Shown: piece by piece, positions 1 to 8,902 of the stretch | How positions within the stretch are numbered: position 1 is the stretch's first letter | How the letters are laid out: each line of letters begins with the position of its first letter | Assembly: GCA_010672825.2 (NCBI GenBank) | Contig: JAAHFU020000008.1 | Span: 26,410-90,409, forward strand | Reading direction: 5' to 3' | Length of the DNA stretch: 64,000 nucleotides | Source of the DNA: Leptolyngbya sp. SIO1E4 | Lineage (GTDB): Bacteria > Cyanobacteriota > Cyanobacteriia > Phormidesmidales > Phormidesmidaceae | The notes under the pieces: model-generated | The model's input: only the letters and a program-made list of their open reading frames with translations | What the model was told of the DNA's origin: nothing | Database searches by the model: none | Program-made: the position numbers and the translations under genes

Positions 1-57
1 TAGGCGTGCTGTGGTTCAGTATCTAGTTAAAGACAACTCAACACTTTTTAGAGAACG

Positions 58-1485
58 ATGCAGAATCCGTGGCTTCGTTTTGTTCGCTCAGGAACCTGTG
101 TATTCACAGCTTTGGGGTTAACCCTCTTAGGAGCAGCACCCGCTCGATCTTCAGCAAACCCAGCAAGTACTGCGCCTCTCAGGCCGACTGCTACGCTGGC
201 GCAAAACATAGATGAAGAGACCAATATTCAGGTCTACGAGGCTGCCAGTCCAGCAGTTGTAGCGATTGAGGTTGGAGATTCCGGAGCCGCGGGTAGTGGA
301 AGTATCGTGGCATCAACAGGCTTAGTGTTGACGAATGCCCATGTCGTTGGCAACGCTCGGGTCGCTCGCGTCCGCTTGGCAGATGGGCGAGAATTTACAG
401 GTGATGTGGTGGGGTATGCCGACGATCGCATAGATTTAGCCGCGATCCAATTGCGCGGTAATCCAACCGGGTTGCCAACCATTCAGGTAGCCCCCCCTAA
501 TTCTGTGCGGGTAGGGCAGCGGGCGTTTGCTATTGGTAATCCATTTGGGTTGGCAGGGACCTTTACCGTGGGGATTGTCAGCCGCATTGATCCTGAAAGG
601 GGACTAATACAAACGGATGCTGCTATTAACCCTGGCAACTCGGGTGGTCCATTGCTAGATAGCAATGGACGTTTAATCGGAGTCAATACTTCAATCTTTA
701 CAACGGAAAGCAGTGGAGGCAATATCGGCATTGGCTTTGCCATTCCCATGCAAGAAGTGCAGCCTTTTCTAACTGCAGTCCGCAATGGCACAGCATCAAC
801 CACTGCCAGCGCTGCCGGAGGGCGTGGGAGCCGTGGACCTGAGAGCATTGCCTTAAATAATACCGTCGCTGGGCAGCTGGGCAGCAGTAGTGACGTGTTA
901 CCTGACGGCAGTTACTTTAATGCCTATGTGTTTGAGGGGCGTCAAGGCCAGCGAATACAAATCGAGATGGTCAGCCAAGAGTTAGATCCTTACTTGATTT
1001 TACTGAGCCAGGATGGCGATGCCCTCTACTTAGCAGATGATGACAGTGCGGGCAACTACAATGCGCGATTGGAAACTACGCTGCCTGTAGACGGGGCTTA
1101 TGTCATCATTGCCAATTCTTACGCTGAAGGCCAAGAAGGTCGCTATGATCTCAGTCTGAGCGAGGTGGGGGACTATATTCTGCGTCAGACTGGAAGCCTA
1201 ACAACGGGCGACGCGATCGCTCCCGATGGCACTTTATTTGATAGCTATCCCTTGGAGGGACAAGCGGGCCAGGCCGTCACCATTACGTTAGAAAGCCAAG
1301 AGTTTGACACCTATTTAGCGCTAGTAGATGACGCTGGCCGTGTCATAGCGGAGAATGACGACATCAGCAGCAATAACACAAACTCTCAGGTAACGAGCAC
1401 GTTACCGGCTACTGGCTCCTACGTCATCATTGTGAATGGCTATTCAACAGCTGATCAGGGCAGCTATACGCTGACTGTTCGCTAG
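58..1485 (+). CDS. HtrA/Deg-type S1C serine protease with two C-terminal PPC domains
   Basis: Periplasmic or thylakoid-lumen trypsin-fold protease of the HtrA/HhoA kind, expected to degrade or refold damaged exported proteins. A signal peptide occupies about residues 1-35 (hydrophobic core near residues 14-27, then AAPARSSA). The catalytic triad is visible: His95 in TNAHVV, Asp126 in DRIDLAAI and Ser195 in NPGNSGGPLL. Residues 50-240 form the protease. The usual PDZ domain is absent. In its place are two repeated modules (about 275-370 and 380-475), each with the PDGS/PDGTLFDSY...G..V.I.....FD.YL.L.D..G form typical of bacterial pre-peptidase C-terminal (PPC) domains. The fold assignment is firm; the substrate is unknown. 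The stop codon overlaps that of the convergent HLIP gene. Confidence 0.9.
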   Translation: MQNPWLRFVRSGTCVFTALGLTLLGAAPARSSANPASTAPLRPTATLAQNIDEETNIQVYEAASPAVVAIEVGDSGAAGSGSIVASTGLVLTNAHVVGNARVARVRLADGREFTGDVVGYADDRIDLAAIQLRGNPTGLPTIQVAPPNSVRVGQRAFAIGNPFGLAGTFTVGIVSRIDPERGLIQTDAAINPGNSGGPLLDSNGRLIGVNTSIFTTESSGGNIGIGFAIPMQEVQPFLTAVRNGTASTTASAAGGRGSRGPESIALNNTVAGQLGSSSDVLPDGSYFNAYVFEGRQGQRIQIEMVSQELDPYLILLSQDGDALYLADDDSAGNYNARLETTLPVDGAYVIIANSYAEGQEGRYDLSLSEVGDYILRQTGSLTTGDAIAPDGTLFDSYPLEGQAGQAVTITLESQEFDTYLALVDDAGRVIAENDDISSNNTNSQVTSTLPATGSYVIIVNGYSTADQGSYTLTVR

Positions 1486-1718
1486 AATCCAAGCCACGTA
1501 AAAAAGTCTTGGCGCGTGAATAGCTCTAGGACCAGTAAAGCCACAAATCCAATCATGGCAAAGCGGCCATTGATGCGCTCTGCATAGCTATTCCAGCCTA
1601 AGGACGGAGCCGTCGCTTGAGCAGTGGCTGTTTCGGGAACATCAGCCTGGTCGGCGCTGTCAATTGCGGCATCCTCAGAGGGAGACCTTTCGGGGGAATC
1701 TTGCATATCAGGTTCCAT
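1482..1718 (-). CDS. High-light-inducible protein (HLIP/CAB-like, one helix)
   Basis: Small chlorophyll-binding stress protein of the Hlip/Scp family, 78 aa. The C-terminal half carries the ERINGRFAMIGFVALLVLEL helix, matching the ExxNxRxAMxGF chlorophyll-binding motif; the single transmembrane segment covers about residues 50-70. The N-terminal 40 residues are acidic, Ala/Ser-rich and look disordered. Known role of the family: binding chlorophyll and carotenoid in thylakoids and protecting photosystem assembly intermediates under excess light. Convergent with the protease gene, the two TAG stops overlapping by four bases. Confidence 0.9.
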   Translation of the reverse strand: MEPDMQDSPERSPSEDAAIDSADQADVPETATAQATAPSLGWNSYAERINGRFAMIGFVALLVLELFTRQDFFTWLGF

Positions 1719-1810
1719 GGCGCCTATGTTCTGTGGATCATGACGACGATATCACAGGACTGTAGCGTTCTGATGCGGGGGTGATCTTTTCCGCTGGGCT
1801 TGCTGCCACT

Positions 1811-2866
1811 CTATTGGACTATTGGAATCAAGGGCTGAAGGTTAGGCGCCAAGGTGCGAGCGCTAATACCTGCTTTGTGAGCAACCATGACCCCGATCGC
1901 TTCTAAATAAGATCGAACCCGGATAGATCGCAGGCCCAATGATTCAGAGGGAACGCTCAGGGTTGTGTGATTTTCTTCAACCGCAATGATTTGGGCACCG
2001 GTATTGCCAAAGCTCAGCACCCCCTTCCCCCCAAAAGCAGTAGCGGGGACGATCACGGCGTCGACCTGGGTATTCCATATCTGGTCTGATGGGGGGGGAG
2101 TTGCAGTGATGAACTGGGGGGCACGGCTGAGTCCAGCTAACACACAGGGCAAAAAGGTGTACCCAATTTCCTCCGCCGCAGATTTCGGGGATACGGTGGG
2201 GTCAAGGGGTAGGGGATTCAAGGCGGGGGCATGGGCGCAGGGAACCTGAAAGGCACGCACAATAAGGTGACTGATGACGGCTTCGGCCCCTGCTAGGGGA
2301 TCCACACCTTGCCCTTGCCGATAATTCTGCAGCGCATCGGATCCTTCGTCGTCTGGGAAACGGGCCACGATCGCGATCGCATCTGCGCCCTGCTTTAACA
2401 ATTTCTCTGCGCCCCGCAGCAACGTCCCTGGATCTTTGACTGTGCCCCAGGTTGCCCCAGAGTCAGCAACGCTTAGGGTAACCCCTACAGGAGCATCGGT
2501 GACAAGGCAATCGGAGATATCTAGCCCCAGCGTCGCCCGTGCCGCATCTGCTGCCTGCACGTGTCGCCAGCGTAGAGATTCCTCTATGCCAGCATCCAGA
2601 AGAAGACCAATACGATTTTGATGAACGGGACGCAATCCCCACTGTCCAGCTGCGAACTGATCCAGCCCATATCCCTCCACGTAGAGAGCATTGGGTAAAG
2701 GCCAATACAGCTGTGCCCCATTCATGACGTTGGGGTGAGTAATCACCGTCTCTGCCACTTGGGCGATCGCCCGAGCCACAGGCAGCGCATCTCCGGCATA
2801 GCCCCCGATCGCAGCTCCTACCCCTGTTGGCACAATGAGAACAGCCGTATATGGGCGTTGGGACAC
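1811..2866 (-). CDS. DUF3326 family protein
   Basis: 351 aa, start GTG preceded by a GGGAG Shine-Dalgarno. I recognise the DUF3326 family by the opening VLIVPTGVGAAIGGYAGDA, by THPNVMNGAQLYWPLPNALYVEGYGLDQF near residues 40-75, and by the C-terminal PATAFGGKGVLSFGNTGAQIIAVEEN. The Gly-rich N-terminus and the alternating hydrophobic strands suggest a soluble alpha/beta enzyme. The family is widespread in cyanobacteria and chloroplast-bearing organisms with no established function that I know of. No operon partner: the upstream neighbour is divergent and the downstream HLIP gene is 93 bp away on the same strand. Confidence 0.8.
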   Translation of the reverse strand: MSQRPYTAVLIVPTGVGAAIGGYAGDALPVARAIAQVAETVITHPNVMNGAQLYWPLPNALYVEGYGLDQFAAGQWGLRPVHQNRIGLLLDAGIEESLRWRHVQAADAARATLGLDISDCLVTDAPVGVTLSVADSGATWGTVKDPGTLLRGAEKLLKQGADAIAIVARFPDDEGSDALQNYRQGQGVDPLAGAEAVISHLIVRAFQVPCAHAPALNPLPLDPTVSPKSAAEEIGYTFLPCVLAGLSRAPQFITATPPPSDQIWNTQVDAVIVPATAFGGKGVLSFGNTGAQIIAVEENHTTLSVPSESLGLRSIRVRSYLEAIGVMVAHKAGISARTLAPNLQPLIPIVQ

Positions 2867-3132
2867 AGACTTTCTCCCGATACCAGTGGTTAGAAAGAGC
2901 CTTAAAGCTCAGAGGATATTTCCCGAAAATATTTTAGGCGGGTTTTGCTTACCCAAACCGCTCAACCATGTCTGACTACTGTCTGAAAGAGGGTGTCTTT
3001 GCCCTGAACTTTATTGCCCTAAACTTTATGGGTTCTCCCCACCAACCGCGAATCATCTCCATCTTTGACTCACTTGCACCAGCAGGATATGACAAGATGA
3101 GAAAATTGCTGTAGAGCGGTTAGTGCAATTGC

Positions 3133-3570
3133 ATGACTGATTCCAATTCCCCTTCAATTCCGGCGTATCAAAAACTCAAAACTCTCCGATCCTTACTTTT
3201 GAAGCTTCATAAGGCATTGCTAGATGCAGAACGTGACAGCTATGAACGAATTCACGGCCCGATTCCTTCTAAGGGAGAGTTATTTCAACTAGTGATCGGC
3301 GATGAATGGTTTGAGTGGCTCCGCCCAATCTCTCAATTCATTGTCAAAATGGACGAAGCGCTTGGGGAGAAAGATCTCATTTCTCCGAACCAGATTTATA
3401 CGCTCTTGGCAGAGGCTCGAGACTTGCTGCCCTTGCAAGTAACTGACACCAGCGAAGCGGCAGTTCGTTATCAACGGGCAAAACAAAACGATGCCGCCAT
3501 TGCCAGCATGCATGTTGAAATGGTGAGCCTTCTAGATCTGACGCCGACAGGAGAGAATCAAAATCCCTGA
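3133..3570 (+). CDS. Conserved hypothetical protein, helical
   Basis: 145 aa soluble protein that I cannot place in a named family. It is rich in predicted helix (LKTLRSLLLKLHKALLDAERDSYE at the start), has a central GELFQLVIGDEWFEWLRPISQFIVKMDE segment, and ends in a short non-conserved tail. No signal peptide or membrane segment. Codon use and length argue for a real gene: it fills the gap between two minus-strand genes and has no competing frame of similar quality. ATG start chosen because no earlier in-frame start exists after the promoter-like AT-rich stretch; no clear Shine-Dalgarno. Confidence 0.6.
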   Translation: MTDSNSPSIPAYQKLKTLRSLLLKLHKALLDAERDSYERIHGPIPSKGELFQLVIGDEWFEWLRPISQFIVKMDEALGEKDLISPNQIYTLLAEARDLLPLQVTDTSEAAVRYQRAKQNDAAIASMHVEMVSLLDLTPTGENQNP

Positions 3571-3609
3571 GCATCCTGATCTTGTCTTGATACATGACGT
3601 TGGCGGTCT

Positions 3610-4863
3610 CTATGCTTCTGAGGGGCGGCAAATCCCAAGCACGGAGGTGTATCCGTGCAAAAATGTGGCATTGCCAATCGGGCCAATTTCACCCCCGCAG
3701 AAAAAGCCACTGAGGGGGACAGAAGCTAAGTAACGATTAAACAGGTGAGCATCAAAATGCGATTCTTGATATAGCTGTTCTCCTCGCCCCATACAAGAAA
3801 ACATTAGAGCACCTATTGGGGAAACGCCTTGAGTGTCGATTTCACCTCGATAGCGTGCTAGCAGGGTTTCCAAATCCTCTGCGGAGGTGCGAGCATCTCG
3901 TAAGTGGAACTGAATGCGTTGGCCAATGCGAATCCGATCGCCGATCGCGATCGCACCAATGCGAGGATCAACCCCTAACAGATTTCGAATCAAGAAGTCT
4001 CCATGGTGAAGGGTTTTCTTGAAGCCATCCTGGGCAACCCCAATAAATAGAGAATGCTGGGCCAGTTGGCGATCTTCTTCACTGAGATCTTGTAAGATAC
4101 CCTGCAGAATTTCGAGGGGTGTCTGTGGATCCTCATCTCCCGAGGACTCGGCTTCCTCAAGCTTGAGTAGGATATTTCGCTCGCCTTCTAACACTCGATA
4201 GGTTTGCCCAATCGGCCGACACCCTTGGGCCACAATCGCATCCAGCACAATATTGCCCGACAAAGCCACGCCGACGACCCCTTCATCGTACAAAGCATCG
4301 TTATAAAACAAACAGCTGCTTCGTTGAAAACTACTGACGCTGGCTAATCCACCCACTTTGACCGTGCCTGGATAGGCAAAATCGAGTCCTTGGAGCAAGT
4401 CATTAATGCCCGAGGAAAAAGGATCCGCCATTAGAATGAATTTGGGATTCTCTGCTGGGGAAACACCGACTTTTTCCACCCAAGCATCTGGGGGGCCGTC
4501 TAAGTCCGGAAGGTCGTCGCTCTTGAGATAAAAACTCTTGACAGTTACATCTGGCAGGGTAGCTAAGCACAAACTCAGAGCCGGTTTCTGCTCAATCTCA
4601 TAGGACTCCTTCGATGCCAGAGTACCAATGACACCGCCGCCGCTACATCCAATCAAACAGGGCACCCGAAGCACATCCTGCAGCAGCGGTAACAGTCGGG
4701 GATATTCGCTGGCAAAGACAGATGAAATAAATACCAACCCCAGATCTGGCAAAGTTTCGAGTTGGCTATGTGCCTGTTCAGCCACCTCTCGAACCGCCGC
4801 CTCTAGGGAAGATTTTGTTGAGAGGGCACTACCCCACTGCATTGAGTGAGCGGTTCCAGCCAT
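3610..4863 (-). CDS. FIST signal-transduction domain protein
   Basis: 417 aa protein with an N-terminal FIST_N and a C-terminal FIST_C domain. Diagnostic stretches are LVFISSVFASEYPRLLPLLQD and LIGCSGGGVIGT near residues 45-85, VKVGGLASVSSFQRSSCLFYND in the middle, and the terminal SPIGALMFSCMGRGEQLYQ plus PLSGFFCGGEIGPIGN. FIST domains are thought to bind small ligands, perhaps amino acids, and usually feed into histidine kinases or cyclases. Here the domain pair stands alone, with no kinase or cyclase next to it. ATG start with a GGAGG Shine-Dalgarno eight bases upstream. Confidence 0.85.
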   Translation of the reverse strand: MAGTAHSMQWGSALSTKSSLEAAVREVAEQAHSQLETLPDLGLVFISSVFASEYPRLLPLLQDVLRVPCLIGCSGGGVIGTLASKESYEIEQKPALSLCLATLPDVTVKSFYLKSDDLPDLDGPPDAWVEKVGVSPAENPKFILMADPFSSGINDLLQGLDFAYPGTVKVGGLASVSSFQRSSCLFYNDALYDEGVVGVALSGNIVLDAIVAQGCRPIGQTYRVLEGERNILLKLEEAESSGDEDPQTPLEILQGILQDLSEEDRQLAQHSLFIGVAQDGFKKTLHHGDFLIRNLLGVDPRIGAIAIGDRIRIGQRIQFHLRDARTSAEDLETLLARYRGEIDTQGVSPIGALMFSCMGRGEQLYQESHFDAHLFNRYLASVPLSGFFCGGEIGPIGNATFLHGYTSVLGICRPSEA

Positions 4864-5330
4864 AGAGAAAGCCTCCTACCACTGAGTTTAGTCTATCTCT
4901 AGCTAGGCTGATATCTAACTAAATATATGGAACTTACGAGTTTTTAAGCTGGTATAACGCGGCTGTTGCGTCGCAGAATGCCCAGAACGCTCTGCTATTG
5001 AGTATTTTCAGCCAGCCCCCAAAACTTTAAACATCTTCGTCTTCGAAGACATCCACAGGTCTCATAGTGCTGGGAACCGACATAAACCTGACGGGTGCCC
5101 CCCTGCCTTTTTCTCAACCCAGGGGTTAGCCTATTAATGATGTATTCCTTTATCAAGGAATATTGCAAAATCCGTCATCCCTCAGAAGGATGTATGAAGG
5201 TTTGCTGTAGTTTACACTGTTTTGCTATGAGCAAGGCGTTACACTGAGCCGCAGAGAGGGTATCTTGTACCAACCATGTAGGTTCTTTATTGCCCGTAGA
5301 GGGTCTTTGAACAGTTTCAACTAGGGTTCT
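4864..5330. other. Spacer between FIST and CP12 genes
   Basis: 467 bp separating two divergent genes, so it should contain both promoters. I see a short GTCTTCGAAGAC palindrome at about 5039-5050 and no convincing coding sequence. An 18-codon minus-strand frame rich in Asp/Glu lies at about 5033-5089 but lacks a good Shine-Dalgarno sequence. Confidence 0.4.
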
Positions 5331-5555
5331 ATGAGCAACATTCAAGAAAAAATTCAAAAAGAAAGAGAAACTGCCCGCGATGCTTGTGACACCTCTGGCA
5401 GTAGTTCTGCTGAGTGCGCTGCTGCTTGGGATGTCGTCGAGGAACTACAGGCCGAGGCCTCTCATCAACGGGCAAGTGAGCCTCAGAAGTCTTCTTTTGA
5501 AGAGTATTGCGATGCCAATCCTGAAGCAGATGAATGTCGCGTCTACGAAGATTAG
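5331..5555 (+). CDS. CP12, redox regulator of the Calvin-Benson cycle
   Basis: 74 aa, the usual CP12 size. CP12 is an intrinsically disordered protein that, when oxidised, ties glyceraldehyde-3-phosphate dehydrogenase and phosphoribulokinase into an inactive complex in the dark. Both redox-active cysteine pairs are present: Cys19/Cys29 around the helical CAAAWDVVEELQAE core and Cys60/Cys69 in the C-terminal CDANPEADECRVYED, which inserts into GAPDH. The AWD_VEEL consensus is intact. A Rho-independent terminator lies about 210 bp downstream, so the gene is probably monocistronic. Confidence 0.93.
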   Translation: MSNIQEKIQKERETARDACDTSGSSSAECAAAWDVVEELQAEASHQRASEPQKSSFEEYCDANPEADECRVYED

Positions 5556-5891
5556 GTGCTGACCATCGTTGATTTCTCCTTAAGAACAGCTACGTAAAAG
5601 GCATCTTAGAGAAGTTGGAAATTGAAAAGGTCACCATTGAAGGGAACATCAAGGATTAGTTCATCCAATGCTGTTCTTTGCAATGCAGCCTTTGTAATGC
5701 CTCTGTAATATCTCTTGTAGAGCTTTGTCGTAGCTATTCCCCTGCAGTGTATAGCTTACCTCTAAAGCCGCTCTTTTCCAAAAGGGGCGGCTTTTTCGAG
5801 TACGGGTTCTAAGCTACCCTATTGTACGAGTGGCCACGAATGGCGATCGCTTACGGATCTTCTGGCTCTGCCCCCTTTCAGGAAACAACTC
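5556..5891. other. Spacer downstream of CP12
   Basis: 336 bp. Contains the terminator at 5764-5796. Between 5580 and 5660 there is a 25-codon open stretch on the plus strand without a start codon, ending EKVTIEGNIKD; it may be the end of a decayed gene but is too short to assign. Confidence 0.35.
5764..5796 (+). terminator. Rho-independent terminator after CP12
   Basis: AAAGCCGC (5764-5771) pairs with GCGGCTTT (5787-5794), and an inner TTTT/AAAA pair closes a CC loop; a run of T follows. This is the first good terminator downstream of CP12 and precedes the ArsC/Spx-like gene. Confidence 0.75.
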
Positions 5892-6245
5892 ATGACGCTC
5901 CAGGTTTATGGCATTCCTAACTGTGGCACTTGCAAAAAAGCCTTCAACTGGTTAGCCAATAACGACATTGAGTACACATTTATTGACACGAAAACCGATC
6001 CCCCAACACGCACCCTGATTCAGGATTGGGTCAATACCCTGGGGTTCAAGCCAATGCGCAACACTTCTGGACAGGCGTATCGTGCCCTAGGAGACGAGAA
6101 AAAAGACTGGGGAGACGACCAGTGGGTTGCTGCCTTTGCCGAAAATCCGATGTTGCTTAAGCGCCCTTTATTTATCAAAGAGGGTAAAGCTGTCTTGGTA
6201 GGATTTCGCGCTAAAGAAGAAGACCTCCAGGCCCTACTGGGCTAG
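5892..6245 (+). CDS. ArsC/Spx/MgsR family thioredoxin-fold protein
   Basis: 117 aa, full length for the family. The N-terminal VYGIPNCGTCKKAFNWL carries a CxxC pair (Cys11, Cys14) at the position of the ArsC/Spx redox cysteine, followed by the family pattern of D(T)KTDPPTR and the cis-Pro LLKRPLF near residues 95-101. Members are glutaredoxin-coupled arsenate reductases or, in Firmicutes, RNA-polymerase-binding Spx regulators. The short YffB-like form seen here has no assured arsenate reductase activity, and no ars genes are nearby. Function within the family is therefore left open. Confidence 0.8.
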   Translation: MTLQVYGIPNCGTCKKAFNWLANNDIEYTFIDTKTDPPTRTLIQDWVNTLGFKPMRNTSGQAYRALGDEKKDWGDDQWVAAFAENPMLLKRPLFIKEGKAVLVGFRAKEEDLQALLG

Positions 6246-6465
6246 CGATCTCGTAAAGGAATTAGGACTTACGCAGTTGAATCCGATAACGGCCTCCAGC
6301 ACCCAAACTTGGGGGTGATCGGATTCAAAATTCCCCAGAATTGGAGGATACAGGGGGCCAGTGCGTAAGTTCTGGAAATCAAAAAAGGCAATCGTTTGCC
6401 TCAAGGCACAGCCCATTAGGAAGCGGCAATCTCCTGCACCTCTACAGCGGGATCAACAAGCGAGA

Positions 6466-6702
6466 TCAAAATTCATTCAGCACGGGGACTAAATAAAGCG
6501 CGATGAAGGCTTTGGCTGCATCTGGGTCTAATTGATTGAGCGATCGCACAATTTCTACGATGGTTTCGCCGGTAGGATCTGTACGCTCATGTACCCAGCG
6601 ATAGACAACCGTGCGCTCCATGCCCAGGGTGACAGCCAGCTTATTCTGGCTGATTTCATAGGTTTCTAGGGTTTCCTTCAGGGCGCGCCCAGCTCTTCCC
6701 AT
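6466..6702 (-). CDS. Small helix-turn-helix (XRE-like) DNA-binding protein
   Basis: 78 aa from the ATG beginning MGRAGRALKETLETY; a longer frame would need a TTG at 6738 and adds 12 unrelated residues. The helix-turn-helix is clear: ISQNKLAVTLGMERTVVYRWVHERTDPTGETIVEIV, about residues 17-52, with the scaffold and recognition helices of the Cro/CI fold. The C-terminal helix LDPDAAKAFIALYL probably dimerises. Such stand-alone XRE proteins are common in cyanobacteria. It is the second gene of a likely two-gene unit, about 60 bp after the 2TM protein gene. Confidence 0.75.
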   Translation of the reverse strand: MGRAGRALKETLETYEISQNKLAVTLGMERTVVYRWVHERTDPTGETIVEIVRSLNQLDPDAAKAFIALYLVPVLNEF

Positions 6703-6762
6703 ACTGATAGTTACTGTCCCAATAAGTGAATGCCTCAATGGCCTGAATGATGCTAGGGGTGT

Positions 6763-7269
6763 TTAAGTCCCTAAAAGCCAGTCCATCAAGCGATTGAATG
6801 ATTTCTTAAGCTGCTGTCGCCGTCGCCACTTCTCAAACTCTTGGCGATAGCGGGGATCATTGGGGCGATAAGTATGCCAGGCATGTAACCCGACAGCCCC
6901 TCCCCAGAACAGCAGAATGTACAGTGACCAGGAGAGGTTTCCTGAGATCATAAAGTTAACGGTCAGCAACAGGGTATTGAGCACGATAAACCGTAGCAGG
7001 TGACTCTGAAACCGCTGTTTCTGAAATTCGTCAAAGGCTTTCAGGTCGGCATTCTCAAGGCACCGCTGCTGCCATTCTTGCTCTGCTTCCGCCAGAGTTG
7101 TTGCTGAAATGCCCAGTTCCTCAGCAATTTCAAGGAGCTGCGTACGGGTGAGGTCACCCTCCTCAGTTTGTCGGGCGATCGCAATCTGAAGAATCGCCTG
7201 GGCGTCTTCAGAGGGGTAAATATCAGAATTGTCTTGCCCAGAAGCCATTGCAGTTGTCGGCTCAGTCAT
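6763..7269 (-). CDS. 2TM domain membrane protein
   Basis: 168 aa. The C-terminal half contains a 2TM domain: an amphipathic FQKQRFQSHLLRFIVLN lead-in, transmembrane helix one (LLLTVNFMISGNLSW), transmembrane helix two (YILLFWGGAVGLHAWHTY), then a basic cytoplasmic tail (WRRRQQLKKSFNRL). The N-terminal half (residues 20-80) resembles an SHOCT-like or helical regulatory domain with repeated Ala/Glu helices (AQAILQIAIARQTEEGDLTR). No enzymatic motif. Cotranscribed with the downstream HTH gene by spacing. Confidence 0.7.
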   Translation of the reverse strand: MTEPTTAMASGQDNSDIYPSEDAQAILQIAIARQTEEGDLTRTQLLEIAEELGISATTLAEAEQEWQQRCLENADLKAFDEFQKQRFQSHLLRFIVLNTLLLTVNFMISGNLSWSLYILLFWGGAVGLHAWHTYRPNDPRYRQEFEKWRRRQQLKKSFNRLMDWLLGT

Positions 7270-7973
7270 GACAGTCGAACAGGCAGGCCATGCTTACTCT
7301 CTACTGTTATAAATAATTTTCGAGTGCCTTGATAAAAAATTCTGCTGCAATTATGCCGACGCTGTAGCTAACAATTTTCTTGGAGACTACTCGGCAGCCT
7401 TAAAGATCGCTTCACAGCCTCAGCGTGCTGCAAGTAACCGTGCTGCAAATAACAACGTATCCAGAAACCCGATCTCTCCCAAACCCCAGCCGTTATCTGG
7501 TTAGGCTTTGCAGAAAACAGGTTCCTATCGGCTGTCTCGATATCCACATATAGCCTTGTTCAGTTGAGTCCAGTACATCCGGGTCAAGACAGGGTCTAGG
7601 GTTTGGGGTCTAGGGTGTGCTTGATTAGCCTGCATACCGCAATAGTCAGGGTAGAGCGAATGCCCTGCCAATCTTGAGCGGGATGTGCACTGTCATCTGC
7701 TCTATTCTGTGGAGCCCTGGATTCTTCAGGACTTGACAGTGCCAAGAGCCGGGGCCTATGCCGTATTTTCCCTGACTACGACCACCTGACAAGGTTGCAA
7801 ATAAGGTAGGCATTCATCCCACTGGTGCTGGCTTACTCAGTCGTATAAAGCTTCTGAGAAAATACTGATGTTAAGGTATGAAACTTTTCCGGAGATGACA
7901 TATTAGAGGCGATAGTTAGACAGGGTGCTGATTAATACGTAATTAATTCTTTACAGCCAAGACAAAAAAATTT
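7270..7973. other. Long spacer with one family A repeat
   Basis: 704 bp without a credible gene. It holds the first copy of dispersed repeat family A (7549-7640) and, just before the FecR gene, an AT-rich stretch likely to contain its promoter. Confidence 0.5.
7549..7640 (+). repeat. Dispersed repeat family A, copy 1
   Basis: About 92 bp beginning TATAGCCTTGTTCAGTTGAG and ending GCCTGCATACCGC, with the central GGGTCTAGGGTTTGGGG core. Nearly identical to the copy at 12445-12538 (a few substitutions only). Confidence 0.85.
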
Positions 7974-8858
7974 ATGAAAATGCCTCTCATGGGACGGTCA
8001 AGTGCCCTCAGTAGACTGACCTTGGGAGCGATGTTTGTGACAACGGTCATCGGTATCGCCTACGTGCCTGCCTTACAGGCCCAGTCTGCAGGACGTTGGT
8101 TGGAAGTGCGACGGCTATCCGGGAATGTGACGACCCAAGTGGGTAGCAGTCGGGCGGCGCGAATTGGCGATCGCCTCTCGGCAGCAGGCCATGGCCTGAC
8201 CACAGGACGCCTGTCTAGCGCGAACTTTACAGTCGATACCGGCATCGGCTCTTTAGCAGTGGCTCAAAATACCCAGATGATTGTGCGGCAGTTGGCGACC
8301 CTATCTGATGGGTCACGGGTGACGATTCTAGATGTGCCGCGCGGTCAGGTTCGCATCCAGGCGCGCTCGTTTACCCATACCAATTCGCGTCTAGAACTCC
8401 ATACCCCCAGTGGTGTAGCTGCCGTGCGGGGGACAGATTTCGGCATTGCTGTTGACGAAGCAGGAAAGACTAGCGTTGCCACCCTCGAAGGGCAGGTTGA
8501 GGTCAGTGCTCAGTCTATTACGGTTCCCGTCGATGCAGGAGAAGTTTCCATTATTCGGCCTGGAGAGCCTCCGACCTCGACCCGCACGCTGGATCGAGAA
8601 CTGGATATCCAATGGCAGACTCAAGAGCGGCGAGCACATCGATTGCACATATCGGGCCGTATTGATGCGGCCAATACCCTCTTCCTAGGGGCAGAAGAAC
8701 TTGCCGTCAGCCGCAGTGGATATTTTGAGGGGGTTGTTCCCTTAGCCAACCGTAATCGTAGCGTGGTGTTTACGGTACGGAACCCCCTCGGGGAATCCCG
8801 CACGCATCGGATTCGCCTGTGGCAATTGCCTGACTTAGATCGAAATGGCAGCGATTAA
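7974..8858 (+). CDS. Secreted FecR-domain protein
   Basis: 294 aa with a Sec signal peptide (residues about 1-37, ending LQAQS). The FecR domain covers about residues 40-190: an SAxRIGDRL segment, TGRLSSANFTVDTGIGSLAVAQ, VPRGQVRIQ, and the hallmark LHTPSGVAAVRGTDFGIAVDEAGKTSVATLEGQVEV. The rest (200-294) is a beta-sandwich-like module. FecR domains outside iron uptake act as periplasmic ligand or wall-binding modules. It lies 44 bp upstream of the CHASE2 cyclase gene on the same strand, an arrangement familiar in cyanobacteria, suggesting that the two act together in periplasmic sensing. Confidence 0.85.
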   Translation: MKMPLMGRSSALSRLTLGAMFVTTVIGIAYVPALQAQSAGRWLEVRRLSGNVTTQVGSSRAARIGDRLSAAGHGLTTGRLSSANFTVDTGIGSLAVAQNTQMIVRQLATLSDGSRVTILDVPRGQVRIQARSFTHTNSRLELHTPSGVAAVRGTDFGIAVDEAGKTSVATLEGQVEVSAQSITVPVDAGEVSIIRPGEPPTSTRTLDRELDIQWQTQERRAHRLHISGRIDAANTLFLGAEELAVSRSGYFEGVVPLANRNRSVVFTVRNPLGESRTHRIRLWQLPDLDRNGSD

Positions 8859-8902
8859 GCAGACTAACAGGCGGTTCAGGGCGCGAACTATCGGCACGGG
8901 GA

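Noticed and set aside
5580..5660. Open 25-codon stretch after CP12
   Set aside because: No start codon and no detectable family; left as spacer.
7590..7620. Plant-telomere-like CCCTAAA motifs
   Set aside because: They are part of family A repeat units, only a few imperfect copies each and in the chromosome interior; no telomere meaning.
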